DNA from: Tranquillimonas alkanivorans
GTDB lineage: Bacteria > Pseudomonadota > Alphaproteobacteria > Rhodobacterales > Rhodobacteraceae
Assembly (NCBI RefSeq): GCF_900115595.1
Contig: NZ_FOXA01000001.1
Coordinates: forward strand, 310,001 to 374,000
Reading direction: 5' to 3'
DNA: 64,000 nucleotides
Made by a program: the position numbers and the translations under genes. The notes beneath the pieces are model-generated. The model saw nothing but the letters and a program-made list of their open reading frames with translations. It ran no database searches and was not told the DNA's origin. Position 1 is the first letter of the stretch. Every line of letters begins with the position of its first letter. Below are positions 26,356 through 35,897 of this stretch, piece after piece.

Positions 26356-26823
26356 TCATTCGGCCTCGTCTTCCTCCAGCCCGGCGACCAGCCGGAAGCC
26401 GATGCGCGTGGGCTGCGGCGCCTCTTTCGGCTTGGGCGTGGCGCGCAGGAAGACGTTGAGCTGGCTGACATGCTGAACGAGCTGCGTGCGCACGCCCTTC
26501 GAGTCCTTGCCATAGAAGGTCACGATGTCGGGGTCGAAATAGCCCAGCCCCTCGATCTTCAGCACCCCGGGCGCACCGCCGACGAAGCCCATTGCGACCT
26601 CGTGCTCCTCGTCGAGCTGCTTCTCGAAATTGCGGATGTAGTGGATCAGCCGCTGGTACGCCCATTTTGCCTGGCTCTTGCGGCCGGCGGGCTGCTTCGA
26701 CAGCGCCTCCGGAAAAGGCTCAACCTCGGCGCAGGTCATCTCGGGGTCGGAATGCACGGCATGCGCGCGCGGCAGCGCGGCGGCTTCAACGGCCTCGGCC
26801 GTGGTCTTTATCTGATCCTGCAT
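26356..26823 (-). CDS. DUF6173-type protein
   Basis: A 155-residue soluble protein with no signal or membrane segment. The central pattern, WAYQRLIHYIRNFEKQLDEE followed by EVAMGFVGG, LKIEGLGYFDPDIVTFYG and LVQHVSQLNVFLRA, matches an alphaproteobacterial family that I recall as DUF6173; no function is known. The start at 26823 has AAGGGGG seven bases upstream and lies within the last 38 nt of the preceding metallo-beta-lactamase gene, in another frame, which ties the two genes together. Confidence 0.75.
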   Translation of the reverse strand: MQDQIKTTAEAVEAAALPRAHAVHSDPEMTCAEVEPFPEALSKQPAGRKSQAKWAYQRLIHYIRNFEKQLDEEHEVAMGFVGGAPGVLKIEGLGYFDPDIVTFYGKDSKGVRTQLVQHVSQLNVFLRATPKPKEAPQPTRIGFRLVAGLEEDEAE

Positions 26824-27868
26824 CGGCGTCCCCCTTCGCGGTCCAGAGCCAGGCGCCGTCGTTCCGGCGCGTGCGCGCGACGCGCCCCGCGTGCCACAGG
26901 TGCAGGCAGTGCGCCATCGCCTCGACCAGCGCGAGCCCGTACTCCGCGGTTCCGATCTCGCGCTTGAAAAGCGCCGGGAAGCATTCGACCGCCGTCCGCG
27001 GCTGCGCCAGGCGCGCTTCGAGCCGCTTCAGCGCGCCGTGATGGTTGTCGATCAGCTGGCGCAGGCGCAGTGGCAGGCCGCGATAGGGCAGCTTGTGGCC
27101 GGGCAGCACAAGCTGCGCGTCGGTGGCGAAGGCGCTCAGCCGCTCGCAGCTTTCCAGCCACTCGGCCACCGGGTCGGCCTCGGGCTCGGTCGCGTAGACG
27201 CCGAGGTTGGGCGAGATCGAGGGCAGCAACTGGTCGCCGCCCAGCACGAGTTCGCCGTCCTGCGACCAGAAGGTGGCGTGGTCCGGGGCGTGGCCGTGTC
27301 CGATGTGCACGTCCCATCTGCGCCCGCCGGCCTCGATCGTGTCCCCCTCGGCCAGCCGGGTGAAGCCCAGCGGCAGCGGTGCGACGACGTCGGCGAAGTT
27401 GAAGGGCCGCTCGGTCGCCCGCTGGTCGAAGACGTCCTGCGCCATCCCCGCGCCGCGCCAGAAGGCCAGCGTCTCGGGCGCCGGGCGCTCCTGCACGTCC
27501 AGCACCAGCATGCGGGCCATCAGCCAGGCTGTGCGGGTCGCGGCGACCTCGGCCCCGCTTTCCTGGAACCAGCCGGCAAGGCCCACGTGGTCGGGGTGGT
27601 GGTGCGTCAGGATCACGCGGTGCACCGGCTTGCCCGCCAGCGGACCGGCCAGAAGGTCGTCCCACTGCGCGCGCATCCGGCGGCTGTCGAAGCCCGTGTC
27701 GACGATCGTCCAGCCGTCCCCGTCGTCCAGCACGTAGACGTTGACGTGGTCCAGCTTCATCGGAAGCGGCAGGCGCAGCCACAGCACACCTTCGGCGACC
27801 TCGCGCACCTCACCCGGCGCGGGCGGATCGCCCCACGGATAGCTCAGCCTTGGCGCGCCCCCGTCCAT
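26786..27868 (-). CDS. metallo-beta-lactamase-fold hydrolase
   Basis: A 360-residue MBL-fold protein with the zinc motif THHHPDHVG near residue 90 (HxHxDH), GHGHAPDH near 190 for the third His, GGDQLLPS near 210 for the bridging Asp, and LPGHKLPYRG near 255 for the last His. The C-terminal 90 residues form an extra helical domain of LACTB2/glyoxalase-II-like type. Substrate unknown; homologous genes lie next to acyl-CoA dehydrogenases, so a thioester is a possible substrate. The ATG overlaps the acyl-CoA dehydrogenase stop by one base (TGATG), suggesting coupling. It overlaps the following DUF6173 gene by 38 nt. Confidence 0.85.
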   Translation of the reverse strand: MDGGAPRLSYPWGDPPAPGEVREVAEGVLWLRLPLPMKLDHVNVYVLDDGDGWTIVDTGFDSRRMRAQWDDLLAGPLAGKPVHRVILTHHHPDHVGLAGWFQESGAEVAATRTAWLMARMLVLDVQERPAPETLAFWRGAGMAQDVFDQRATERPFNFADVVAPLPLGFTRLAEGDTIEAGGRRWDVHIGHGHAPDHATFWSQDGELVLGGDQLLPSISPNLGVYATEPEADPVAEWLESCERLSAFATDAQLVLPGHKLPYRGLPLRLRQLIDNHHGALKRLEARLAQPRTAVECFPALFKREIGTAEYGLALVEAMAHCLHLWHAGRVARTRRNDGAWLWTAKGDADAGSDKDHGRGR

Positions 27869-29574
27869 CAGGCGACGAGGTCTTCGACCGACAGCGCGTA
27901 AAGCCCCTCGGCCCCCTGCCGCGCATGCGCCAGATTGGCAGAATGCTCGGGCAGCAGCCGCTTGATGTAGTACTCGGCCAGCGCGGCGCGCGGGCCCGTG
28001 CCGCCCTCGGCCTTGGCCGACAGCAGGTGGATGTGGCCGCCCAGGACCCGCGCGAAGCCGCGCAGGTAGGGAACCGAGCCGGCGAACCGGTCCTGCATGT
28101 CCTGCTCGACCAGCCACTCGGTCGTCTCGCGCAGCGCCTCGGCCGCCTGCCAGACGGGCTTGGCGAGCTCGGGCATGGTGGCGCGGCAAGCCTCGGCCGT
28201 CTTCTCGATCTCGTCGATCAGGCGATAGGCGGCCTCGCCCCCGTCGGCCATCTTGCGCGCGACAAGGTCCATCGCCTGAATGCCGTTGGTGCCCTCGTAG
28301 ATCGCCGTCACCCGCACGTCACGACAGTACTGCGCGGCGCCGGTTTCCTCGATGAAGCCCATGCCGCCGTGGACCTGCACGCCCTCGCCCGAGACCTCGA
28401 CCCCGATGTCGGTGCCGAACGCCTTGACGATGGGTGTCAGAAGCGCGGCGCGGGCGGCCCACTCGGCCTCGCCCGTGGCGTCGGCCATGTCGGTCGACAC
28501 GGCGCACATCAGCGCGATGGCACGGGCCGCCTGCACGTCGGCCTTCATCCCCGTCAGCATCCGCCGCACGTCGGCATGCTCGACGATGCTGCCGGTGCCC
28601 GGCGCCTTGCCCTGCTTGCGGTCAAGCGCGTAGGCCAGCGCGTGCTGATACGCCCCCTCGGCCGCGCCGATGCCCTGCACGCCGACCCCGAGCCGGGCGT
28701 TGTTCATCATGGTGAACATCGCCGCCATGCCCTTGTGCGGCTCGCCCACCAGCCAGCCGGTCGCCCCCTCGTACTCCATCACGCAGGTCGGCGAGCCGTG
28801 CAGGCCCATCTTGTGTTCCAGGCTGACCACCTTCAGATCGTTGGCCCGGCCGGGCTCGCCGTTCTCGTCGGGCAGGTACTTGGGCACCATGAACAAGCTG
28901 ATGCCCTTGGTCCCGGGCACGCCGTCGGGCAGCCGCGCCAGCACCAGGTGGCAGACGTTCGGCAGGAAGTCCGCGTCGCCCCACGAGATGTATATCTTCT
29001 GGCCGGTGATCGCGTAGGTGCCGTCGCCGTTCGGTTCGGCCTTCGTGCGCAGCGCACCCACGTCCGAGCCGGCCTGCGGCTCGGTCAGGTTCATCGTCCC
29101 GCTCCACTCGCCCGAAATCAGCTTGGGCAGGTAAAGCGCCTTCATCTCGTCGCTGGCGTGGTGCTCGAGCGCCTCGATCTGGCCCTGCGACAGAAGCGGA
29201 TTGAGCTGAAGCGACAGGCACGCCGCGGACATCATCTCGTTCACGGCGGTCGTCAGTGTCATCGGCAGGCCCATGCCGCCGTGCTCCGGGTCGGCCGACA
29301 TGCCGATCCAGCCGCCCTCGGCGATGGCGCGGTAGCCGTCGGCGAACCCGGGCGAGGTCCGCACGACCCCGTTTTCAAGCACCGCCGGGTGCGTGTCGCC
29401 GTTCCTCTGGAGCGGCGCCAGAACGTCCTCGCACATCCGCCCCGCCTCGGTCAGGATGGCATCAACCAGATCGGGCGTCGTTTCCGAGAATCGTTCGGTC
29501 GCGGCGACCTGATCCAGTCCCACCACGTGGTCGAAAAGGAAGCGGAACTCCCGGACGGGGGCGCGGTACGGCAT
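27868..29574 (-). CDS. acyl-CoA dehydrogenase, DmdC-like (3-methylmercaptopropionyl-CoA dehydrogenase type)
   Basis: A 568-residue flavoprotein longer than ordinary acyl-CoA dehydrogenases (about 380) because of a C-terminal extension, as in DmdC and its paralogs. It begins MPYRAPVREFRFLFDHV, a DmdC-type N terminus. LTEPQAGSDVGALRTKAEP near 160 binds substrate and FAD, MGLHGSPTCVMEYEGATGW near 265, and the catalytic base Glu lies in AIYEGTNGIQAMDLVARK near 430. DmdC oxidises MMPA-CoA in dimethylsulfoniopropionate demethylation; several paralogs of unknown substrate exist, so the assignment stays at type level. GGGAG lies six bases before the ATG. Electrons would pass to ETF and ETF-QO. Confidence 0.88.
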   Translation of the reverse strand: MPYRAPVREFRFLFDHVVGLDQVAATERFSETTPDLVDAILTEAGRMCEDVLAPLQRNGDTHPAVLENGVVRTSPGFADGYRAIAEGGWIGMSADPEHGGMGLPMTLTTAVNEMMSAACLSLQLNPLLSQGQIEALEHHASDEMKALYLPKLISGEWSGTMNLTEPQAGSDVGALRTKAEPNGDGTYAITGQKIYISWGDADFLPNVCHLVLARLPDGVPGTKGISLFMVPKYLPDENGEPGRANDLKVVSLEHKMGLHGSPTCVMEYEGATGWLVGEPHKGMAAMFTMMNNARLGVGVQGIGAAEGAYQHALAYALDRKQGKAPGTGSIVEHADVRRMLTGMKADVQAARAIALMCAVSTDMADATGEAEWAARAALLTPIVKAFGTDIGVEVSGEGVQVHGGMGFIEETGAAQYCRDVRVTAIYEGTNGIQAMDLVARKMADGGEAAYRLIDEIEKTAEACRATMPELAKPVWQAAEALRETTEWLVEQDMQDRFAGSVPYLRGFARVLGGHIHLLSAKAEGGTGPRAALAEYYIKRLLPEHSANLAHARQGAEGLYALSVEDLVA

Positions 29575-29697
29575 CTGGATCTCCCGGCCGCCGCGCTTGG
29601 AATCGTCGCGCGCGACGCTTATGAAAACAGTCCTGTCGCGGTGAGGATGGGGCGCGGGGCCCTCTGCATCAACCGCAACGCAGCGTCATAGGTAACC

Positions 29698-30648
29698 ATG
29701 CAGGACATCGCGACCGAACACCTTCAGGCGGACGAGGCGGGGATCGACCGGGCGGCGTGGCACCTGCGACACGGACACCTCGTCGCGCTGCCGACCGAAA
29801 CGGTTTACGGGCTTGGTGCCGATGCCACCGACGACCTTGCCGTGGCGCGCATCTTCGGCGCGAAACAGCGTCCCCGGTTCAACCCGCTGATCCTGCACGT
29901 CCCCGACCTGGCCGCCGCGCAGGCGGTGGCCGACCTCTCCGGCGACGCCCTGCGCCTGGCCGAGGCGTTCTGGCCCGGCCCCCTCACCCTGCTCGCCCCG
30001 TTGCGGGAAGAAGCGGGCGTGGCGCCGTTGGTCACCGCCGGTCACGACCGGGTGGCGGTGCGGGTGCCCGACCTCGACCTCACGCGCGAGGTGCTGCGCC
30101 GCGCGGCCGTGCCGGTGGCCGCGCCCTCGGCCAACATCTCGGGCAAGGTCAGCCCGACGCGGGCCGAGCACGTGCTGAACGGCCTCTCCGGCCGGATCGA
30201 AGCGGTGCTGGACGGCGGCCCCTGCACCGTGGGCGTCGAATCGACCATCGTCGGCTTCGACAACGGCGGCCCCCGCCTGCTGCGGCCCGGCGGCCTGCCG
30301 GCCGAGGCGCTGGCCGAGTGCCTGGGCACCGCCGTGCACCTGGGCCCCGACCCGGAAACGCCGATCGCGCCGGGCCAGATGTCGTCGCACTACGCGCCGT
30401 CGGCGCGCCTGCGGCTGGGTGTCACCGAGCCGCTGCCGGGCGAGACGCTACTGGGCTTCGGCCCCACCGAGGCGGAGTGGACCCTGTCGCGCTCCGGCGA
30501 CCTGACCGAGGCCGCCGCCCGCCTGTTCCACGTCCTGCGCGAAATGGACGCCGCCGGGATCGAGCGGATCGCCGTCGCGCCGATCCCGATGACGGGCCTC
30601 GGGCTCGCCATCAACGATCGCCTGTCCCGCGCCGCCGCCCCGCGCTAG
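29698..30648 (+). CDS. L-threonylcarbamoyladenylate synthase (TsaC/Sua5)
   Basis: Makes threonylcarbamoyl-AMP from threonine, bicarbonate and ATP for the t6A37 modification of ANN-decoding tRNAs. The 316-residue protein has the YrdC domain ([20 protein letters not shown] near residue 29, [16 protein letters not shown] near 57 and [11 protein letters not shown] near 145) and the C-terminal Sua5 domain ([10 protein letters not shown] near 228). The long form with Sua5 domain is typical of this group. The TAG stop overlaps that of the convergent yqgE gene in CTAG. Confidence 0.93.
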   Translation: MQDIATEHLQADEAGIDRAAWHLRHGHLVALPTETVYGLGADATDDLAVARIFGAKQRPRFNPLILHVPDLAAAQAVADLSGDALRLAEAFWPGPLTLLAPLREEAGVAPLVTAGHDRVAVRVPDLDLTREVLRRAAVPVAAPSANISGKVSPTRAEHVLNGLSGRIEAVLDGGPCTVGVESTIVGFDNGGPRLLRPGGLPAEALAECLGTAVHLGPDPETPIAPGQMSSHYAPSARLRLGVTEPLPGETLLGFGPTEAEWTLSRSGDLTEAAARLFHVLREMDAAGIERIAVAPIPMTGLGLAINDRLSRAAAPR

Positions 30649-31211
30649 GCGCGGCCGGCCGCGCCTGACAGCAGCATCGGGTCGATTCCCAGCCCCTTGA
30701 GCGCGGCGACCCACTTGGTGGCGTCGTCGCGTGCGAAGACCACGCTCGCATCCGCGTCGGCCACCAGCCAGCCGTTCTGCTGGATCTCCTCTTCCAGCTG
30801 CCCCGGCCCCCAGCCGGCATATCCCAGCGCCAGCAGCGCCTCCTGCGGACCCTCGCCCCGCGCGATGTCCTCCAGGATATCCAGCGTAGCGGTCATCCCG
30901 AACGACTCGTCCACCTCCAGCGTCGAGCTGTTGGCGCCGTAGTCGCTCGAGTGCAGCACGAAGCCGCGCCCGTGCTCGACCGGGCCGCCAAAATGCACGC
31001 GGATGTCGCGGGTGTGCGGCGAGCGCCCGATTTCAAGCTGTTCGAGCAGCGTGTCGAAACTCAGGTCCGGCGCGGGTTTGTTGACGATCAGCCCCATCGC
31101 GCCGTCCTCGGACTGGGCGCAGAGGAAGATCACGCTCTTGTCGAAGCGCGTGTCGCCCATTCCGGGCATGGCGATCAGGAGCTTGCCGCTCAGGTCGGAT
31201 GGCTGTTCCAT
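30645..31211 (-). CDS. YqgE/AlgH family protein
   Basis: A 188-residue protein with the DUF179 pattern: [20 protein letters not shown] at the N terminus, [20 protein letters not shown], then [20 protein letters not shown] near 70 and [20 protein letters not shown] near 125. The fold is known, but a biochemical role is not settled; AlgH was named from an alginate regulator, and this link is weak. The gene is convergent with tsaC/sua5, and divergent from the DsbD-type protein across 114 nt. Confidence 0.9.
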   Translation of the reverse strand: MEQPSDLSGKLLIAMPGMGDTRFDKSVIFLCAQSEDGAMGLIVNKPAPDLSFDTLLEQLEIGRSPHTRDIRVHFGGPVEHGRGFVLHSSDYGANSSTLEVDESFGMTATLDILEDIARGEGPQEALLALGYAGWGPGQLEEEIQQNGWLVADADASVVFARDDATKWVAALKGLGIDPMLLSGAAGRA

Positions 31212-31325
31212 AAGATCAATAACGTCATTGTGCCGCTGTTGTTCAAGTCACCGTCGCGGCACGCAACCGCCTGTCGCCGCTTTGTGATTTACGGACGGGC
31301 GCCTGTCCGCTTATCAATCGCCTCC

Positions 31326-32126
31326 ATGATCCGCCTCATGACCCTCGCGGCGGCGCTGTGCGCCGCCCTCGCCGCCCCCGCCCCGGCGCAATCCGTCGAC
31401 GACATCGCGCAGGTCAGGATGCTTCCCGGCTGGCGGACGGATGCGGGCCGGCACATGGCCGCCATCGAGATCACGCTCGCCCCCGGCTGGAAGACCTATT
31501 GGCGCGCCCCGGGCGAGGCCGGCATCCCGCCCTCGTTCGACTGGTCGGGCTCGCAGAACCTGCGCACCGTGGCCTATCATTGGCCGGTGCCAGAGGTCTT
31601 CGACCTGAATGGCATGACCTCCATCGGCTACGACGGTCACCTCGTTCTGCCGATCGAGATGACGCCGGCTTCGGCCGACGCGCCCATCCGCGCCGCCGCG
31701 CGCATCGACATGGGCGTGTGCCGCGACGTCTGCGTTCCGCTGACGGTCGAGGTGGCGGGCGATCTGCCGCCCACCGGCGGGCACCGCGACGCCCGCATCG
31801 TCGCCGCTCTGTCCGACCGCCCCTTCGCCGCGGCCGAGGCAGGCGTCGGCGCGGTCGATTGCGAGGTCGCGCCGCTCGAGGACGGCCTGCGCCTGACCGC
31901 CCGCGTGGACGTGCCCGCCCTCGGAGGGCAGGAATTCGCGGTGATCGAGGCCGCCGACCCCGCGCTCTGGGTCTCGGAAAGCGACACGCGCCGCGTGGGC
32001 GACACGCTGACGGCGCAGGTCGACATCGTCCCGCCGCGCGGCACGCCGCTGGCCTTCGACCGGTCTGCCGTCCGCATCACCGTCCTCGGCACGACCGGCG
32101 CCGTCGACATTCAAGGCTGCGACTGA
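31326..32126 (+). CDS. exported DsbD alpha-domain (thiol reductase N-terminal) protein
   Basis: A 266-residue protein with a signal peptide (LMTLAAALCAALAAPAPAQS) and an immunoglobulin-like DsbD-alpha/C-type domain. WKTYWRAPGEAGIPPSFDWS near residue 57 and GVCRDVCVPLTVEV near 138, with two Cys four residues apart (CRDVC), match the redox pair of DsbD alpha, which passes electrons to DsbC-like partners. The membrane and thioredoxin domains of full DsbD are absent, so it acts alone or with a separate membrane reductase. The C-terminal end (DIQGCD) carries another Cys. A 387-nt gap with palindromic elements follows. Confidence 0.85.
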   Translation: MIRLMTLAAALCAALAAPAPAQSVDDIAQVRMLPGWRTDAGRHMAAIEITLAPGWKTYWRAPGEAGIPPSFDWSGSQNLRTVAYHWPVPEVFDLNGMTSIGYDGHLVLPIEMTPASADAPIRAAARIDMGVCRDVCVPLTVEVAGDLPPTGGHRDARIVAALSDRPFAAAEAGVGAVDCEVAPLEDGLRLTARVDVPALGGQEFAVIEAADPALWVSESDTRRVGDTLTAQVDIVPPRGTPLAFDRSAVRITVLGTTGAVDIQGCD

Positions 32127-32142
32127 GGGCGGCAGGCCCCAC

Positions 32143-32233
32143 CTGTCACCTCCGCGCAAGCGGGGGCCTCCCACCGCTCCCGCTCGGCCACGCCGCCGCC
32201 GGCATGAGGTTCCCGCTTCCGCGGGAATGACAG
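32143..32233. repeat. palindromic intergenic element, copy A
   Basis: Two 28-nt arms, 32143-32170 and 32206-32233, are imperfect inverted repeats built on CTGTCA..CCCGCG.AAGCGGG..CCTC, about 22 of 28 positions pairing, with a 35-nt GC-rich centre. It resembles the widespread GTCATTCCCGCG-type REP/MITE sequences. Copy B is at 32395-32490. The 160 nt between the copies and the short flanks carry no gene I can support, so the whole gap 32127-32513 is noncoding. Confidence 0.7.
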
Positions 32234-32394
32234 GCGCGCGAGCGACACTGTCGCAAGGCCAGCACCCGGCCGCGGGTGGGCGTGAAGCGCCGGCCGTGGG
32301 GGCGGCTGGGCGCAGGCTGGGGCACAGGCCGGCCGGTGTGGATGGGGAAGGTCAGGCGAAAGGGGCGCCGGCCAGGCGCGATCCGACGCGCCGC

Positions 32395-32490
32395 CTGTCA
32401 CCCCCGCGGAAACGGGGGCCTCCGCCGTCTCTCTCCAAGGCCAGCCGCACGCCGGGCGGTTCGAGGTCCCCACTTTCGTGGGGATGACAC
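32395..32490. repeat. palindromic intergenic element, copy B
   Basis: Arms 32395-32422 and 32463-32490 pair as in copy A and share its arm sequence (CTGTCACCCCCGCGGAAACG on the left) and part of its centre (GGCCA.GCCG..CGCCGG). It lies 22 nt after the stop of the RND gene (minus strand) and may also end transcription from either side. Confidence 0.7.
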
Positions 32491-32513
32491 CATCGCAGCC
32501 GGAGCCACACCTC

Positions 32514-35500
32514 CTAGGCCGCCCGCCGCCGCAGCACCACCGCCGCCACGCCGTAGCCCACGACAGCAATCGCCGCCGTCCCGGCCAGAAACAGCCCCAG
32601 CGCGCCCAGCGGCGACGGCTGGGGCGCAAGCGCGGCGAGGGGCGGAGCCAGCCGGCCCGTTGCGATCACCCAGCCCAGCGTGCCGACGAACAGCGCCGCC
32701 ACCGCCGCCGCCACGGCCAGCACCGCCACACCGACGCCACGCGAGCCCGACCGCAGCCCCGCAGCGCGGCGCAGGGCGCGCACCTGCTTGGCCACGTCGT
32801 GCTGCATCGCCAGCAGCGCGGGCACCACCAGCAGCACCAGCACCATGCCGAAGCCAAGCCCGTAAACCAGCGTGATCACCGTGGGCTTGAGGAACTGCGC
32901 ATCCGCCGACCCCTCGTAGAGCAACGGCGCGAGGCCCAGCACCGTCGTCGCCGTCGTGAGGAAGACCGGCCGCAAGCGATCCGCCGTGGCGTCGATGATT
33001 GCCGGGAACAGCCCACGCTCGGCGGCATAGTCGTCCACCGTCGTCACCAGCACGATCGAGTCGTTGATGATGATCCCCGTCATCCCGATCAGGCCCACGA
33101 CGGTGAACATCGACAACGGCACGTCCCACAGGTGATGGCCATAGATCGTGCCCACCAGCCCGAACGGGATGATCGCCATCACCACCAGCGGGCGCGCCCA
33201 GCTTGCGAAGATCCAGGCCAGCGTCAGGTAGATGCCGATCAGGCAGAACATGAAGCCCAGGCCCGCGTCGGTGAGGAACTCGTTCTCCTGCTCGGCCAGC
33301 CCCGACATGCGGGTCGAGACGCCGTATTCCTCCTCGAGCGCGGGCAGGATCACGTCGCGCACCTCCTCGGTGATCTCCTGTGCGCGGGCCGGGTCGTCCT
33401 CGCTGATCGCGCCCAGGACCGAGACGAGGCGGATGCCGTTCTCGCGCCGGATGGTCGAGAAGCCCGTGCGGCTTTCCACCGTCACCACGTCGGCGAGGTT
33501 CACGTAGGCCCCGCTTTCCGTGCGCACCTGCGTGCGGTCCAGGAAATCGGCCGTCAGCTCGCCCTCGGGCAATTCCACCCGGATCGCGGCCGACCGGGGC
33601 CCGACCGGATAGGTCGCCGCCTCGATCCCGCCCAGCCGGTTGCGCAGGACGCGGCCGATCTCGTCGATGGACAGGCCCAGCGCCTGTCCCTGCGGCGTGA
33701 GGTCGAGGATCAGCTCTTCCTTGTCGTAGGACAGCGTGTCCTCCAGCCCCGAAACCTCGCCGTACTGCGCCATCGTACCCTTCAGGTCCTCGGCCGCGGC
33801 CTTGAGGACCTCGGTCTCGGCGCCGAAGATCTGCACGTCGAGCGAATCGCCCCCGGGCCCCGATCCCCAGGACCGGAAGCTCAGCGTTTCGAGCAGCGGG
33901 TGCTGCGGCACGTTTTCCTGCAACTCGCCGGTGAACTGATAGCTGGAATAGGGCCGCAGGTCGGCCTCGATCAGCTCGATCGCGATGGCGCCAAGCTGGT
34001 AATCCTCCTTCGTGTCCGCCCCGGCCAGCCCCCGGCCCGAATTGCCGCCGATCTCGGCGATGGCGTAATCCACCGGATCCAGCCCGTACTCTTCCTCGTA
34101 CTTCGCCCCCAGATCCGCGACAGCCTGCTGCAGCGTGCGCATCATCTCGAGCGTGTCCTCGCGCCGCGCGCCCGGCGCCATGGCGAAGTTCGCCGTGATC
34201 GAGCCCTGCTCGGGCGACGAGAAGAAGCGCCACTGCACGTCCCCCCGCACGAATAGCGCCGCCTGGCTGGCCAGGATCACCACGACACCCGCCAGCACCG
34301 GGTAGCGCGCCCAGATCACGCCGGCCATCAGCGGCCGGAACAGCCGGTCGCGCACCCAACGGAAGCCCCGGTTCACCTGGCGCGACGGCCAGTCGTACCA
34401 ATGTGCCTTGGCCGTGTGGGCCAGCGCGTGCGCCATGTGGTTGGGCAGGATCAGGAAGCACTCGACCAGCGACGCCAGCAGCACCACGATCACCGTGAAC
34501 GGGATGTCTGCGATCATGTCCCCGAACCGCCCGCCGATGGCGACAAGGCCGAAGAAGGCGATGACCGTGGTGATGGTCGATGAAAAGACCGGCGGGAACA
34601 TGCGCCGCGCCGCGTTCTCGGCCGCCTGCACCGGGTGTTCGCCCAGCCGCCGGGCCCGGAAATCGGCGTGCTCGCCCACCACGATCGCGTCGTCCACCAC
34701 GATGCCCAAGGTGATGATCAGCGCGAACAGCGAGATCATGTTCAGCGTCAGCCCGAAGCCGTACATCAGCGCGACAGCCGTCAGCATCGCCACCGGGATG
34801 CCCGCCGCCACCCAAAACGCCGTGCGGGCGTTGAGGAACAAAAACAGCAGGACCACGACCAGTCCCAGTCCCACCAGACCGTTGTCGAGCAGGATGTTCA
34901 GCCGCGCGCTGATCGCCTCGGCCCGGGTGCGGATGAGGTCGATGCGCACGCCCTCGGGCAGGCTCAGCTCCATCTCCGCGGCGACTTCTTCAACCTGGCG
35001 CTGGATCTCGATGGCGTCGCCCCGCGCACTCCGGTCCACCCGGACCGAGATGGCGGGGTTCGGGCCGACGAAATAGGCGCGTTCCCGGTCGATTCCCTCC
35101 ACCCGCACGTCGGCCACGTCACCAACCGTCAGCTTCGAGCCGTCGGGGGCCGAGCGCAGGACCACCGCCTCGATCTCGTCGGCCGAGCGTTTCGCGACGC
35201 CCGCCCGCACCCGCGCCTGCCCGCCCACGTCGCCGGCCGGGTCGGTTCCCGCCTCGGCCGCGATGGCGTCGGCAAGCTCGCGCATCGTCAGGTCATACCG
35301 GATCAGGTTGAGCGTCGGCACCTCGACGATGGTCTCTGGCGCGGCGAGACCCCGGATCGTGGTTCGCGTCACCCCCTCCTGGAACAGCCGCGCCACGAAC
35401 TCGTCCGCGAAGCGGCCCAGCTGGTCGACGCCCACCGGCCCGGTGATCACCACGTCCGTTACGCGATCAAACCAGCCGCCCTGCCGCACCTCGGGGTCCT

Positions 35501-35894
35501 CGGCGTCGGCGGGCAGGTTCGAAACCGCGTCGAGCGCCGCCTGCACGTCGTCGGTGGCGCGGGCCATGTCCCAGCCCGGCTCGAACTCGATCTCCAGGCT
35601 CGCCCGCCCCTCGGGCGAGCGGGACTCGGTGCCCTCCACCCCCTCGACCGCCAGAAGCGCGGGTTCGAGGATCTGCACGATGGCGCGGTCCACGTCCTCG
35701 GCCCCCGCGCCCTCCCACACGACCGAGACGTCGACCTCGTCGATCACGATGTCGGGGAAGAACTGCGCCCGCATCCGCGGGAAGGCCGCGACGCCCAGCG
35801 CGATCAGCACCACCAGCAGCAGGTTCGCCGCCGTTCGGTGCCGCGTGAAGTACGACAGGATGCCGCCCGCCGCGTCGAAGCTGCGCATCGCCAT
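32514..35894 (-). CDS. efflux RND transporter permease (inner-membrane pump)
   Basis: A 1126-residue RND pump that exports substrates from membrane or periplasm driven by protons. The two-fold repeat is clear: helix 1 near 14-33, large periplasmic loops near 40-330 and 545-860, and helix 4 with the proton-relay pair in TLGIVVDDAIVVGEHADFRA near 400. The second half has GMTGIIINDSIVLVTTVDDY near 935. It extends about 130 residues past the usual end, with two extra hydrophobic segments (about 1040-1062 and 1088-1118). Three nucleotides separate it from the adaptor gene upstream; the pair form an operon. Substrate cannot be read. No outer-membrane TolC partner is adjacent. Confidence 0.93.
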   Translation of the reverse strand: MAMRSFDAAGGILSYFTRHRTAANLLLVVLIALGVAAFPRMRAQFFPDIVIDEVDVSVVWEGAGAEDVDRAIVQILEPALLAVEGVEGTESRSPEGRASLEIEFEPGWDMARATDDVQAALDAVSNLPADAEDPEVRQGGWFDRVTDVVITGPVGVDQLGRFADEFVARLFQEGVTRTTIRGLAAPETIVEVPTLNLIRYDLTMRELADAIAAEAGTDPAGDVGGQARVRAGVAKRSADEIEAVVLRSAPDGSKLTVGDVADVRVEGIDRERAYFVGPNPAISVRVDRSARGDAIEIQRQVEEVAAEMELSLPEGVRIDLIRTRAEAISARLNILLDNGLVGLGLVVVLLFLFLNARTAFWVAAGIPVAMLTAVALMYGFGLTLNMISLFALIITLGIVVDDAIVVGEHADFRARRLGEHPVQAAENAARRMFPPVFSSTITTVIAFFGLVAIGGRFGDMIADIPFTVIVVLLASLVECFLILPNHMAHALAHTAKAHWYDWPSRQVNRGFRWVRDRLFRPLMAGVIWARYPVLAGVVVILASQAALFVRGDVQWRFFSSPEQGSITANFAMAPGARREDTLEMMRTLQQAVADLGAKYEEEYGLDPVDYAIAEIGGNSGRGLAGADTKEDYQLGAIAIELIEADLRPYSSYQFTGELQENVPQHPLLETLSFRSWGSGPGGDSLDVQIFGAETEVLKAAAEDLKGTMAQYGEVSGLEDTLSYDKEELILDLTPQGQALGLSIDEIGRVLRNRLGGIEAATYPVGPRSAAIRVELPEGELTADFLDRTQVRTESGAYVNLADVVTVESRTGFSTIRRENGIRLVSVLGAISEDDPARAQEITEEVRDVILPALEEEYGVSTRMSGLAEQENEFLTDAGLGFMFCLIGIYLTLAWIFASWARPLVVMAIIPFGLVGTIYGHHLWDVPLSMFTVVGLIGMTGIIINDSIVLVTTVDDYAAERGLFPAIIDATADRLRPVFLTTATTVLGLAPLLYEGSADAQFLKPTVITLVYGLGFGMVLVLLVVPALLAMQHDVAKQVRALRRAAGLRSGSRGVGVAVLAVAAAVAALFVGTLGWVIATGRLAPPLAALAPQPSPLGALGLFLAGTAAIAVVGYGVAAVVLRRRAA

Positions 35895-35897
35895 GCG

